A stretch of DNA of 33,595 nucleotides from Anaerolineae bacterium (GTDB taxonomy: Bacteria; Chloroflexota; Anaerolineae; JAAYZQ01): the NCBI GenBank assembly GCA_023544525.1, contig JAMJFU010000019.1:1-33595 (forward strand). The letters run 5' to 3'. This document shows positions 13,563-21,313 of the stretch, one piece after another. The translations under genes and the position numbers were made by a program. The notes under the pieces were generated by a model. That model was not told the origin of the DNA, made no database searches, and saw only the letters and a list, made by a program, of their open reading frames with translations. How positions within the stretch are numbered: the first letter of the stretch is position 1; each line of letters opens with the position of its first letter.

Positions 13563-15371
13563 ATGAGCCAATCACCAACCCAGACTGGGGAACACCAGGT
13601 TTTCTTGCCGGTGGTACAGACTGAGGGGGCTGCCGAGCCCCCGGTTAGCCCACCACCTGCATCGGGTCGCATAGCCATCGATCCGATCACGCGCATCGAA
13701 GGCCACCTGCGCATCGAGGCCCAGATCGAGGATGGCCGCGTCGTCGATGCCTGGAGTGCAGGCATGATGTTTCGCGGCATCGAGTTGATCTTGCCCGGGC
13801 GCGACCCGCGCGATGCCTGGGTCTTTACCCAGCGCATCTGTGGCGTCTGAACGACCGTACACGCCATCTGCTCCGTGCGAGCAGTCGAAAACGCCCTGGG
13901 CATCGCCATCCCTGACAATGCCCGCCTACTGCGTAATCTAATCGAGGCCATCCAGTTCGTCCAGGACCACGTCATCCATTTCTACCACCTGCATGCCCTG
14001 GACTGGGTGGATATCGTCAGCGCCCTGAGTGCAGATCCGGATGCGACCAGCGACCTGGCCCGCTCGATCTCTGACTGGCCCAACTCCAGCGCCAGCTACT
14101 TCCGCGGCGTGCGCGACCGGCTGCAGGGCTTTGTGGACAGCGGCCAAATGGGGCTCTTTGCCAACGCCTATTGGAGCCATCCGGCATACAAGCTGCCCGC
14201 CGAAGGCAACCTGCTGGCCGTCGCTCACTACCTGGAAGCCCTGGAGTGGCAGCGTGAAGTGATCAAAATGCATGCCCTCCTGGGCGGCAAGAACCCCCAT
14301 CCCCAGACCTACCTGGTGGGTGGCATGGCCACTCCGGTCGACCCGTCGAGCCCGGATGCCATCAATCTGCAACGCACCACAGAACTCCGCCAGATGGCGG
14401 ACCGCGCCGTCGCGTTCGTAGAGAAGGTCTACCTGCCCGACCTGTTGCTGGTCGCCTCTTTCTATCCAGAGTGGACGGAGCTGGGTGCGGGAGTGGGCAA
14501 CTACCTGGCCTATGGCGACTTTCCCCAGGATAACAGCGGCGATCCTGCTTCCCTGTTTCTGCCACAGGGCCTGGTCTGGGGCAAGGACCTGAGCAGTTGG
14601 CAGTCCCTGGACCAAAGCCGGATCCAGGAGTATGTAAGCCGTTCCTGGTATAACTACTCGGGCGGCGATGGCCTGGGCAAGCACCCTGCCCAGGGCGAGA
14701 CCAACTGGAACTATACCGGTCCCGAGCCACCGTTCGACCTGCTCGACACAGATGGAGAATACTCCTGGCTGAAGGCGCCCCGCTACGACGGTGCCCCGAT
14801 GGAGGTCGGGCCGCTGGCGCGGATGGCAGTGGCCTATGCGTCCGGCCATAGCCGCGTGCAACAGCTCACCAACCAGGTCCTGGCACACCTGGGCCTGGGC
14901 CCTGAAGCCCTGTTCTCCACCCTGGGCCGGGTGGCCGCCCGCGGCATCGAGACCCAGGTCATCGCCGAGAGGATGGCCGGCTGGATCGACGAGCTGGAGG
15001 CCAACCTCCACGCCGGCAACCTGGCCGTCCACAATGGCGAGCTGTGGGAGCCTGCCAGCTGGCCGGCACAGGCAGAGGGCTGGGGTTATACCGAGGCGCC
15101 GCGAGGCGCGCTGGGCCACTGGGTACGCATCGAAAACGGGGCGATCGCCCACTATCAATGTGTCGTGCCCAGCACCTGGAACGGCTCCCCGCGCGATGCT
15201 CAGGGCCAACGCGGGCCGTGGGAGCAGGCGCTGATCGGCACGCCGGTGGCCGACCCCAGCAAGCCTGTCGAGATCCTGCGCACGGTCCACTCCTTTGACC
15301 CCTGCATGGCCTGCGCCGTGCACGTGCTCGACCCCTCGGGGCGCGAGCTGACCCGCGTACGCATCATCTGA
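13563..15371 (+). CDS. [NiFe(Se)]-hydrogenase large subunit with in-frame TGA (selenocysteine) in the N-terminal motif
   Basis: Catalytic subunit that holds the Ni-Fe site. If the TGA at 13848-13850 is decoded as selenocysteine (U96), the protein is 602 residues. The N-terminal motif reads [19 protein letters not shown], with C93 normal and U96 replacing the usual second Cys. [12 protein letters not shown] and the C-terminal DPCMACAVH (C581, C584) are normal, followed by a 15-residue tail that a maturation protease would remove after H587. Frame is intact on both sides of the TGA. Start at 13563 has GGAGG four bases upstream; the adjacent ATG at 13560 is closer still. If the TGA were a true stop, only a 95-residue useless fragment would form. 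The partner HypC gene follows 10 bp downstream. Confidence 0.9.
13848..13850 (+). other. Putative selenocysteine codon (TGA) at a nickel-ligand position
   Basis: The only in-frame stop in the large-subunit frame. It falls exactly where hydrogenases have the second Cys of RxCGxC, one base away from TGC. The family pattern resumes at once (TTVH, then [11 protein letters not shown]). Confidence 0.8.
13852..13887 (+). promoter_or_regulatory. Candidate bacterial SECIS element
   Basis: Just after the TGA, CTGCTC (13868-13873) and GAGCAG (13879-13884) form a perfect 6-bp stem around the 5-nt loop CGTGC (13874-13878). A lower helix CGAC (13852-13855) with GTCG (13884-13887) can also form, sharing one base. 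The loop starts 24 nt after the TGA and has G as its second base. Bacterial SECIS models allow roughly this distance and require a G among the first two loop bases. The hairpin also encodes conserved residues, so coding constraint could explain part of it. Confidence 0.6.
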
Positions 15372-15381
15372 GGAGGGGTCC

Positions 15382-15645
15382 ATGTGCCTGGCCGTTCCAG
15401 CACGCGTCGAGACCATCACTGGCCTCCAGGCCGAGGTCGAGGTCGGTGGCGTCCGCCGGGCCGTCAGTGTGGTCCTTACACCGGAGGTCCGCCCTGGAGA
15501 TTATGTCTACGTCCACACGGGCTATGCCATCAGCATCGTCGACGAGGCCGAGGCAGCAGAGAGCCTGCGCCTGTGGGCCGAGCTGGCCGAAAGCTATACC
15601 ACGGAAGAGCTCTTCCCCCACATGGCTCCCTCCTCTGAGCGCTGA
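15382..15645 (+). CDS. hypC: Hydrogenase maturation chaperone HypC/HupF/HybG family
   Basis: An 87-residue member of the HypC family. It begins MCLAVPARV, with the essential Cys2 that, with HypD, carries the Fe(CN)2CO unit to the large subunit. A small beta-barrel (VEVGGVRRAVSVVL, RPGDYVYVHTGYAISIVDE) and a C-terminal helix follow. It is 10 bp downstream of the large-subunit gene with GAGGAGGGG as ribosome site, and a terminator follows, so it is the last gene of a three-gene operon. The other maturation factors (HypA, B, D, E, F and the endopeptidase) are not in this window and must be encoded elsewhere if the enzyme is active. Confidence 0.95.
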   Translation: MCLAVPARVETITGLQAEVEVGGVRRAVSVVLTPEVRPGDYVYVHTGYAISIVDEAEAAESLRLWAELAESYTTEELFPHMAPSSER

Positions 15646-15669
15646 CGGCCCGGGGATGAGCGGCAGCGA

Positions 15670-15731
15670 GGGGGCTGTCCCGGAGGCTCACACCGAAGTG
15701 AGGCCGCGGACAGCCCCCCGTTTTCTCTTTT
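15670..15731 (+). terminator. Rho-independent terminator of the hydrogenase operon
   Basis: GGGGGCTGTCC (15670-15680) pairs perfectly with GGACAGCCCCC (15708-15718). The loop holds its own CTCAC/GTGAG hairpin. The stem is followed by CGTTTTCTCTTTT. It ends the small subunit-large subunit-hypC transcript. Confidence 0.88.
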
Positions 15732-15740
15732 GGGCCTGAT

Positions 15741-15769
15741 TTGCAATTCCCGGCATTGCCGTGTAAAAT
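15741..15769 (+). promoter_or_regulatory. Sigma-70-type promoter of the receiver gene
   Basis: TTGCAA (15741-15746), 17-bp spacer and TAAAAT (15764-15769), starting 10 bp after the hydrogenase terminator and about 90 bp before the ATG at 15858. Confidence 0.6.
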
Positions 15770-15857
15770 ACTGTGCGACCAGGGGCAGTCGTACAGTGCC
15801 CCACTGCCCGGCTATCCCGGCAAAGGTTCCGCACCAACCTCACAAGGCGGCAGAGCA

Positions 15858-16337
15858 ATGGCACATCAGATCAGAATACTGGCAATAGAGGACGAGATCA
15901 CGGTCCAGTTCTTTGTGAGCGAAGCGCTGCGTTACGCCGGCTACCAGGTGACCGCCGCCGGAAGTGCCGAAGAAGCCCTGGGCTGTCTGAACACCGATCA
16001 TCCTGCCCTGGCCATCGTCGACCTGGGGCTGCCCGGGATGGGTGGCCTCGAACTCCTGCCTATCCTGAGGGCACGCTGTCCCGACACGGTGCTCGTGGTC
16101 CTGAGTGCTCACGACACGCGCAGCAAGGCACTCCTGGCCTTGCGGTCGGGTGCGGTCGACTTTCTGCCCAAGCCGTGCACCACCGGTGAGCTGCGCGAGG
16201 CGGTGCGCGTAGCCCTGGACTGTGTCGCCGCGCGCCAGCGGCAACAGCAGCTGCTAACCCGGCTTGAGCAGGACGAGGGGGCCAGCGTCGCCTCGGTCCG
16301 TAATGCAGTGATCGTCGAATCTGGGGGCACTGCCTGA
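15858..16337 (+). CDS. Single-receiver response regulator with C-terminal helical tail
   Basis: A 159-residue protein: one receiver domain (about 5-120) with acidic pocket E11-D12, phosphoacceptor D55 (AIVDLGLPG), a Ser in the VVLSAHD motif and the conserved Lys in FLPKPCTT. It is followed by a 35-residue tail beginning with the helical ARQRQQQLLTRLEQ. The FLPKP sequence and neighbouring residues resemble receivers of NtrC-like regulators, but there is no AAA+ or DNA-binding part. Its ATG follows AAGGCGG. It has its own promoter and no adjacent kinase. It lies between the hydrogenase operon and the phosphate cluster, and which of the two it serves, if either, is unknown. Confidence 0.86.
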   Translation: MAHQIRILAIEDEITVQFFVSEALRYAGYQVTAAGSAEEALGCLNTDHPALAIVDLGLPGMGGLELLPILRARCPDTVLVVLSAHDTRSKALLALRSGAVDFLPKPCTTGELREAVRVALDCVAARQRQQQLLTRLEQDEGASVASVRNAVIVESGGTA

Positions 16338-16417
16338 GCAAGAACTCCCTGCCAACAACCATCAAGAGCATAATCCCCCGTTGCCGGCCCCTCAGGATCT
16401 CGCGCTGAACGACCGAT

Positions 16418-16458
16418 TCGTCACAGCTTTGTCACAACCTTATCACGGCTGTTGTCAT
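16418..16458 (+). promoter_or_regulatory. Pho-box-like direct repeats upstream of the phosphate cluster
   Basis: Four 7-bp units read TCGTCAC (16418), TTGTCAC (16429), TTATCAC (16440) and TTGTCAT (16452). The first three are spaced at exactly 11 bp and the fourth at 12. Each resembles the CTGTCAT-type half of the PhoB box, which also has an 11-bp period. They end 45 bp before the start of the USP-like gene that leads the cluster. A partial -10 (TATGAT, 16469-16474) lies 10 bp after the last unit, the placement expected for an activated promoter lacking a -35. Confidence 0.6.
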
Positions 16459-16502
16459 CCCCTTGGGTTATGATCGTACCCTAGCCTGAGGAGGTGGCGC
16501 AC

Positions 16503-17501
16503 ATGGCAAACGCAGCGGCAGCCAGTATCGCATTCTTGGCCCTGGGCGAGGTCGAGACGGACCCGCGCATCGCCAGGCGCCTGCCTGCAGACCTGGCCTG
16601 GCGCCTGCATGCCTTGCCCGTTGCCGAGGACGAGGGACGCATCACGGTGGCCATGGCCGATCCAGCCGACGAGGCGGCCCGCGACCTCCTCCTGGCCGCT
16701 CTGGGCTCGGCCACCTGCGTCGTCCAGGCAGACCCGGCTGCCATCGACCAGTGCCTGGGTCAGATCTGGCCAACCAGGGTCCAAACGCCGGTAGATGTGG
16801 CGGTATGCAACACCTCCGAGGCCGCAGCGCCAGAGCTGTGGGCCTATGCCCGGGCCCTGGCCAGCCTGGTCGGGGGTCAGGTCCGGCTGGCAGACGACGG
16901 CGACGAGACCCCGGCGGAAGCCACACCATCCTCCACCTGCCAACTGACCCTCTTTCACAAGGGGCGCGATCCCGGGATCCGGCAACGGCTGGCACGCCTC
17001 TCCACAGAGGAGGGCAATACGCCCCGCGCACTGCTCATCGCCGAGGAACCGCGCTGGCACATCCAGCACATCCTCGTCGTCCTATGGGGCGAAGAGGCCG
17101 ATGACGGGGCCATCGACTGGGCAGAGCGGATCGCCCTGCCAGGCCACAGCACCGTCACGGTGCTGGCCGTGGTGCCGCCGCTGCCGGCCATGTACAGCGG
17201 CTGCGCCCGCATGGAGCAGGGCCTGCCAGCCCTGCTGAACAGCGCCACTCCGCTCGGCTGCAGGACACGCCGAGCGACCCGCAGGCTGGTCCAGGCCGGG
17301 ATCGACTGCAACCTGCGCCTACGCCAGGGTGCCCCGGACTGGGAGGTGGCACGCGAGGTCGCCAGCGGCGACTATGACCTCGTCGTCGTCACGGCCCGGC
17401 CTTCGCCCTGGTGGCAGCGCTGGCTGGAAGGCGATCTGGTGGGCACGCTCCTGCGCATCGTGGGCCGGCCGCTGCTTATCGCCAAGCCGGCAGCAGCATA
17501 G
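16503..17501 (+). CDS. MshEN-like/universal stress (USP) domain fusion protein
   Basis: A 332-residue protein. Residues about 5-95 resemble the second half of the MshEN/GspE N-terminal domain (RRLPADLAWRLHALPVAEDEGRITVAMADPADEAARDLL), but the motif needed to bind c-di-GMP is not complete. A linker follows. A universal-stress-protein domain starts near residue 180 (HILVVLWGEEADDGAIDWAERIA) and ends in DYDLVVVTARPSPWWQRW and VGRPLLIAKP. The region between them may be a degenerate first USP unit. The role is probably nucleotide sensing or stress signalling. The ATG at 16503 has GGAGGT eight bases upstream; the GTG at 16494 overlaps that site. It heads the pst cluster. Confidence 0.75.
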   Translation: MANAAAASIAFLALGEVETDPRIARRLPADLAWRLHALPVAEDEGRITVAMADPADEAARDLLLAALGSATCVVQADPAAIDQCLGQIWPTRVQTPVDVAVCNTSEAAAPELWAYARALASLVGGQVRLADDGDETPAEATPSSTCQLTLFHKGRDPGIRQRLARLSTEEGNTPRALLIAEEPRWHIQHILVVLWGEEADDGAIDWAERIALPGHSTVTVLAVVPPLPAMYSGCARMEQGLPALLNSATPLGCRTRRATRRLVQAGIDCNLRLRQGAPDWEVAREVASGDYDLVVVTARPSPWWQRWLEGDLVGTLLRIVGRPLLIAKPAAA

Positions 17502-17637
17502 GTCTCTGGCCTCGAGACCCAAGGGGCGCCGCACGGGCCTGGCGTTTATCGCGCACGCTACCTGGCCGACGGCTCTGGCAGGCAGGGCCGCACGAGCAGG
17601 ACTCAAGCGCTCTCGCACCTGGAAGGGGAGAATGGGC

Positions 17638-18609
17638 ATGAATAGGACAAAGTCAGCTTCGCTCTTCTTGTTGATAGCACTGCTCTTCACAGCCGCCGGC
17701 TGCGGATCGCCCGGCGCTGACCCGGCTGCTTCCGCCGGCGGCCAGCTACAGGGGACCGTGACCATATCGGGCGCCTGGGCGCTCTACCCCCTCATGGTGC
17801 GCTGGGCTGAGGAGTTCCAAGCGCAGCATTCTGGCGTGCGTTTTGACATCTCGGCCGGTGGTGCTGGCAAGGGCATGGCCGATGCCCTGGCCGGAGCAGT
17901 GGACATTGGCATGGTATCCCGCGAGATCTATCCCGAAGAGATCGAAAAGGGTGCGTTCTGGGTTGCCGTGACCAAGGATGCCGTCCTGCCCACCATCAGC
18001 GACCAAAACCCTGTCTGGACTGAGCTGCTCCAGCAGGGTCTGAGCCGCGACATCCTGATCGGCATCTTTATCACCGGTGAGATCACCAACTGGGGCCAGG
18101 CCGTCGGCCGGACCGACGTCACCGACGCCATCCACGTGTTTACCCGTTCCGATGCCTGCGGCGCGGCCGCGACCTGGGCCGAGTTCCTGGATGGCGAGCA
18201 AGAGGACTTGCTGGGGGTGGCCGTCTATGGCGATCCAGGTCTGCTGGACGCTGTGATCAAGGATCCCCTCGCCATTGGCTTCAACAACCTCAACTACGCC
18301 TTCGACATGGATACAGGGATGGCGGTGGCCGGGGCCCGCGTCGTGCCGGTCGACGCCAATGGGAACGGGCAGGCCGACCCCGGCGAGGTGTACGACACCA
18401 AGCAGCAGGCCGTGGAGGGTGTGGTCACAGGCAGTTACCCCTCTCCGCCGGCGCGTGACCTGAACCTGGTGACGCCCGGCAAGCCCTCCGGGCTGACGCA
18501 GGCCTTTATCCGGTGGGTCCTGACCGATGGGCAGCAATTCGTGGACGAGGCTGGCTACATCGCCCTGCCAACCGCCAAGCTGGCCTCCGAACTGCAGAAG
18601 CTGGACTGA
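17638..18609 (+). CDS. pstS: Phosphate ABC transporter substrate-binding lipoprotein PstS-like
   Basis: A 323-residue lipoprotein: signal peptide with lipobox TAAGC and lipid-attached C22. The mature part is a type 2 periplasmic-binding fold: [48 protein letters not shown], and [17 protein letters not shown], where R, S/D and the glycine turn match the PstS phosphate-binding segments. An unusual insert, [12 protein letters not shown], has the spacing of a calcium-binding loop. Downstream genes encode the two permeases and the ATPase, which supports phosphate uptake. Start at 17638 follows GGGGAG by seven bases; the ATG at 17632 is too close. The 136-bp gap to the upstream gene shows no separate promoter. 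Confidence 0.88.
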   Translation: MNRTKSASLFLLIALLFTAAGCGSPGADPAASAGGQLQGTVTISGAWALYPLMVRWAEEFQAQHSGVRFDISAGGAGKGMADALAGAVDIGMVSREIYPEEIEKGAFWVAVTKDAVLPTISDQNPVWTELLQQGLSRDILIGIFITGEITNWGQAVGRTDVTDAIHVFTRSDACGAAATWAEFLDGEQEDLLGVAVYGDPGLLDAVIKDPLAIGFNNLNYAFDMDTGMAVAGARVVPVDANGNGQADPGEVYDTKQQAVEGVVTGSYPSPPARDLNLVTPGKPSGLTQAFIRWVLTDGQQFVDEAGYIALPTAKLASELQKLD

Positions 18610-18613
18610 GCCG

Positions 18614-19594
18614 ATGCAGGCCATCAGGACCTGGCTGTCCCCCCTGATCCGGGCGCGCCGCTCTGCGCCCCGACAGGCGGGCCGCCGCAGGAGAGAGCGC
18701 TGGGCTCGCCGCTTTATGGGCGCGCTGACGCTGGGCACGGTACTATTGGTGCCCTTGCTCGCCGCTGCCCTGGTCGTGCGCGCCTGGCCCATCCTGGCTG
18801 CCAGGCCCCTGAGTGAGTTGCTCTTCTCGACAGACTGGCACCCGCTCAAGGGCCAGTTTGGCTTCTACCCTTTCATCATGGGCACCCTGTGGGTCACCGC
18901 CGTTGCCATGATCATCGCCGTGCCGCCGTCGCTGCTGACGGCGATCTTTTTGGCCGAATATGCGCCGGAGCGTTTACGAGCGGTGGCCAAGCCCCTCATC
19001 GACCTGTTAGCCGGCATCCCGTCCGTGGTCTATGGCGTGTGGGGCATGCTCACCGTGGTGCCCGCGATCGAGCGCTACATCGCGCCTGCGGTACAGGGCA
19101 GCCTGGGGGCTGTGCCCCTTTTCCGCAGTGACAACCCGACCGGCTATGGCGTGCTGGCTGGCGGCGTGGTGCTGGCCGTAATGGTCTTTCCCAGCATCAT
19201 TGCCGTCGCCGAGGAGGTCGTGCGCGCCGTGCCCGATGGCTTGCGCGATGCATCGCTGGCCCTGGGCGCGACCAGGTGGCAGACGGTGCGCAATGTCGTC
19301 ATGCGGCGCGCCTGGCCCGGGGTGGCGGCCGCCGTGATACTGGGGCTGTCGCGCGCCCTGGGCGAGACCATGGCTGTCCTCATGGTCGTGGGCAACATGC
19401 CCCGGGTGCCCGGCTCTATCTTTGATGCAGCCTACCCGCTGACAGCCCTCATCGCCAACAACTATGGCGAGATGATGTCCATCCCGCTATACGATGCGGC
19501 CCTGCTGGCCGCAGCCCTGATCCTGCTCCTCATCGTCGTGGGCTTTAACATCGCCTCACGGCTGGTGCTGATCCGCCTGACCCCCGCTAAGTAG
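18614..19594 (+). CDS. pstC: Phosphate ABC transporter permease PstC
   Basis: A 326-residue inner-membrane permease with about six helices. After a basic N-terminal extension ([20 protein letters not shown]) comes the first helix, then [20 protein letters not shown]. The transporter coupling helix region is [30 protein letters not shown], with the EAA-like GATRWQT loop that contacts the ATPase. It pairs with PstA to form the phosphate channel. It begins 4 bp after pstS. The variable extracytoplasmic loop ([18 protein letters not shown]) follows the [11 protein letters not shown] segment typical of PstC. Confidence 0.93.
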   Translation: MQAIRTWLSPLIRARRSAPRQAGRRRRERWARRFMGALTLGTVLLVPLLAAALVVRAWPILAARPLSELLFSTDWHPLKGQFGFYPFIMGTLWVTAVAMIIAVPPSLLTAIFLAEYAPERLRAVAKPLIDLLAGIPSVVYGVWGMLTVVPAIERYIAPAVQGSLGAVPLFRSDNPTGYGVLAGGVVLAVMVFPSIIAVAEEVVRAVPDGLRDASLALGATRWQTVRNVVMRRAWPGVAAAVILGLSRALGETMAVLMVVGNMPRVPGSIFDAAYPLTALIANNYGEMMSIPLYDAALLAAALILLLIVVGFNIASRLVLIRLTPAK

Positions 19595-19636
19595 GGGCCG
19601 GGGCGACCCAACGCAGAGCGAGTGGAGTGATGATCT

Positions 19637-20491
19637 GTGACTAGACGCAAGGCCAAGATTGAGGAAGCCGTTTTCAAGGCGCTGATGATCGGCTCCACGG
19701 CCGCAGTGCTGGGCAGCCTGGCGCTGATCCTCGGCACGGTGGTCTGGCGCGGCCTGCCGGCCCTCAACCTGGATATGGTGACCCAGACGCCCAAGGGCGG
19801 CTATTACCTGGGCAAGGAAGGTGGCATCCTCAACGCCATCGTCGGCTCGCTGTACCTGGCCGGAGGTGCGACGGCATTGTCCTTGTTGGCCAGCCTGCCC
19901 ATCGCCCTCTACCTGCAGGTGTATGCGGCCCGCTCGCGGTGGGCTGACGTGGCCCGGCTGGCCCTCGACGTGTTATGGGGGGTGCCCAGCATCGTCTACG
20001 GCGCCTTTGGCTTCATCATCATGCTCTGGCTGGGCATCCGCGCCTCCCTGCTGGCTGGCATCATCACCCTCGCGATTCTCGAGCTGCCGATCATGGTGCG
20101 GGCCATGGACGAGGCCATCGCCATGGTACCCTCGGCCCTGAAAGAGGCCTCCTACGCCCTGGGAGCGACCCGCTTGGAAACGGCGGTGCGGGTCATTCTC
20201 CGCCAGACAGCACCCGGGCTGCTGACCGGCGTCCTGCTGGCCTTTGGCCGCGGGATCGGCGACGCGGCCTCCGTGCTGTTCACCGCAGGCTATACCGACC
20301 GCCTGCCCGATTCACTGCTGGGACCGGCGGCGTCGTTGCCCCTGGCCGTGTTCTTCCAGCTGGGCACGCCCTTTCCGGCTGTGCAGGACCGGGCCTACGC
20401 GTCGGCCCTGGTGCTGACGGCCATTATCCTGGCACTGAGCCTGATATCGCGGGCACTGGCCGGCAGGTTTGCCCGGCACGTGATCCGCTAG
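19637..20491 (+). CDS. pstA: Phosphate ABC transporter permease PstA
   Basis: A 284-residue inner-membrane permease that pairs with PstC. It has a first helix after the basic [14 protein letters not shown], the PstA segment [21 protein letters not shown], the [11 protein letters not shown] stretch, and the coupling segment [27 protein letters not shown]. Helices continue to [23 protein letters not shown] start at 19637; GGAG lies upstream. The gene is 42 bp after pstC and 18 bp before pstB, so it is part of one operon. Confidence 0.93.
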   Translation: MTRRKAKIEEAVFKALMIGSTAAVLGSLALILGTVVWRGLPALNLDMVTQTPKGGYYLGKEGGILNAIVGSLYLAGGATALSLLASLPIALYLQVYAARSRWADVARLALDVLWGVPSIVYGAFGFIIMLWLGIRASLLAGIITLAILELPIMVRAMDEAIAMVPSALKEASYALGATRLETAVRVILRQTAPGLLTGVLLAFGRGIGDAASVLFTAGYTDRLPDSLLGPAASLPLAVFFQLGTPFPAVQDRAYASALVLTAIILALSLISRALAGRFARHVIR

Positions 20492-20509
20492 AAATAGAGA
20501 GGTAAGCCG

Positions 20510-21286
20510 GTGTACAAGCCTCACATCCGCATTGAGGATCTCAAGGCCTGGTACGGAAACGGCCAGGCCCTGAAGGGCATCACCGCCGATGTGCCCGAGC
20601 ACCAGATCACGGCCATCATCGGGCCCTCTGGTTGCGGCAAGACCACCCTGTTGCGCTGCCTCAACCGCCTCCTGGAAGAAGCCCAAGCTACCCGCGTGAG
20701 CGGTCACGTCTGGCTCGACGGAACCGACATCTACGGCCCCGGGGTGGACGTAACGGAGGTGCGAACCCGCGTCGGGATGTTGGCCCCCAAGCCCTTTCCC
20801 CTACCGATGTCCATCTATGACAACGTAGCCTATGGCCGCCGCATCCACGGCCTGCAACGGACGCTGGACAAGGGCAACGGCCGCAACCTCGACCGTATTG
20901 TGCAACACTACCTCCAAGCCGCCGGGCTGTGGGAAGAGGTCAAGGACCGCCTGCACGACCCAGCTTCGGGCCTGTCCACCGGCCAGCAGCAGCGGCTGTG
21001 CCTGGCCCGTGCGCTGGCCGTCGAGCCTGAGGTGCTCCTCTGCGACGAGCCAACCTCGGCCCTCGATCCCATCTCGGCCCAGGGGATCGAAGAGCAGCTG
21101 CTGGCCCTCAAGGAAGGGACGACGATCGTCCTCGTGACCCACCTCCTGCGCCAGGCCCGCCGCTTGGCGGACCATATCATCTTTTTGTGGATGGGCGAGC
21201 TGGTAGAGACAGGACCCGCCGAGCAGATCTTCCACAGCGCGCAGGATGAGAGGACCCGGGCCTACGTGGCCGGGAACATTGGCTGA
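20510..21286 (+). CDS. pstB: Phosphate ABC transporter ATPase PstB with altered Q-loop
   Basis: A 258-residue ABC ATPase that energises PstCA. Walker A is GPSGCGKTT, Walker [14 protein letters not shown] and the switch His is in [13 protein letters not shown]. Two key segments differ from standard PstB: the Q-loop (usually VFQKPNPFP) reads [10 protein letters not shown], so the conserved Gln is Pro, and the signature is LSTGQQQRL in place of LSGGQQQRL. The rest ([31 protein letters not shown]) is clearly PstB. Because the Q-loop Gln couples metal binding to the permease, activity could be reduced or differently gated. No phoU follows, unlike most pst operons. Confidence 0.92.
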   Translation: MYKPHIRIEDLKAWYGNGQALKGITADVPEHQITAIIGPSGCGKTTLLRCLNRLLEEAQATRVSGHVWLDGTDIYGPGVDVTEVRTRVGMLAPKPFPLPMSIYDNVAYGRRIHGLQRTLDKGNGRNLDRIVQHYLQAAGLWEEVKDRLHDPASGLSTGQQQRLCLARALAVEPEVLLCDEPTSALDPISAQGIEEQLLALKEGTTIVLVTHLLRQARRLADHIIFLWMGELVETGPAEQIFHSAQDERTRAYVAGNIG

Positions 21287-21313
21287 GGGCTCGGAACCGA
21301 TGGGAGGTGGACG

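Noticed and set aside
13563-15371. The hydrogenase large subunit as a pseudogene broken by a nonsense mutation, or as two separate genes
   Set aside because: Only one stop interrupts the frame, it replaces precisely an invariant Cys, all motifs on both sides are intact, a SECIS-like hairpin follows, and no ribosome site precedes a second start. It cannot be fully excluded without reads and Sec genes.
13938-15419. A 493-codon open frame on the minus strand opposite the hydrogenase large subunit
   Set aside because: It mirrors the codon structure of the real gene in GC-rich DNA, has no ribosome site and no recognisable domain.
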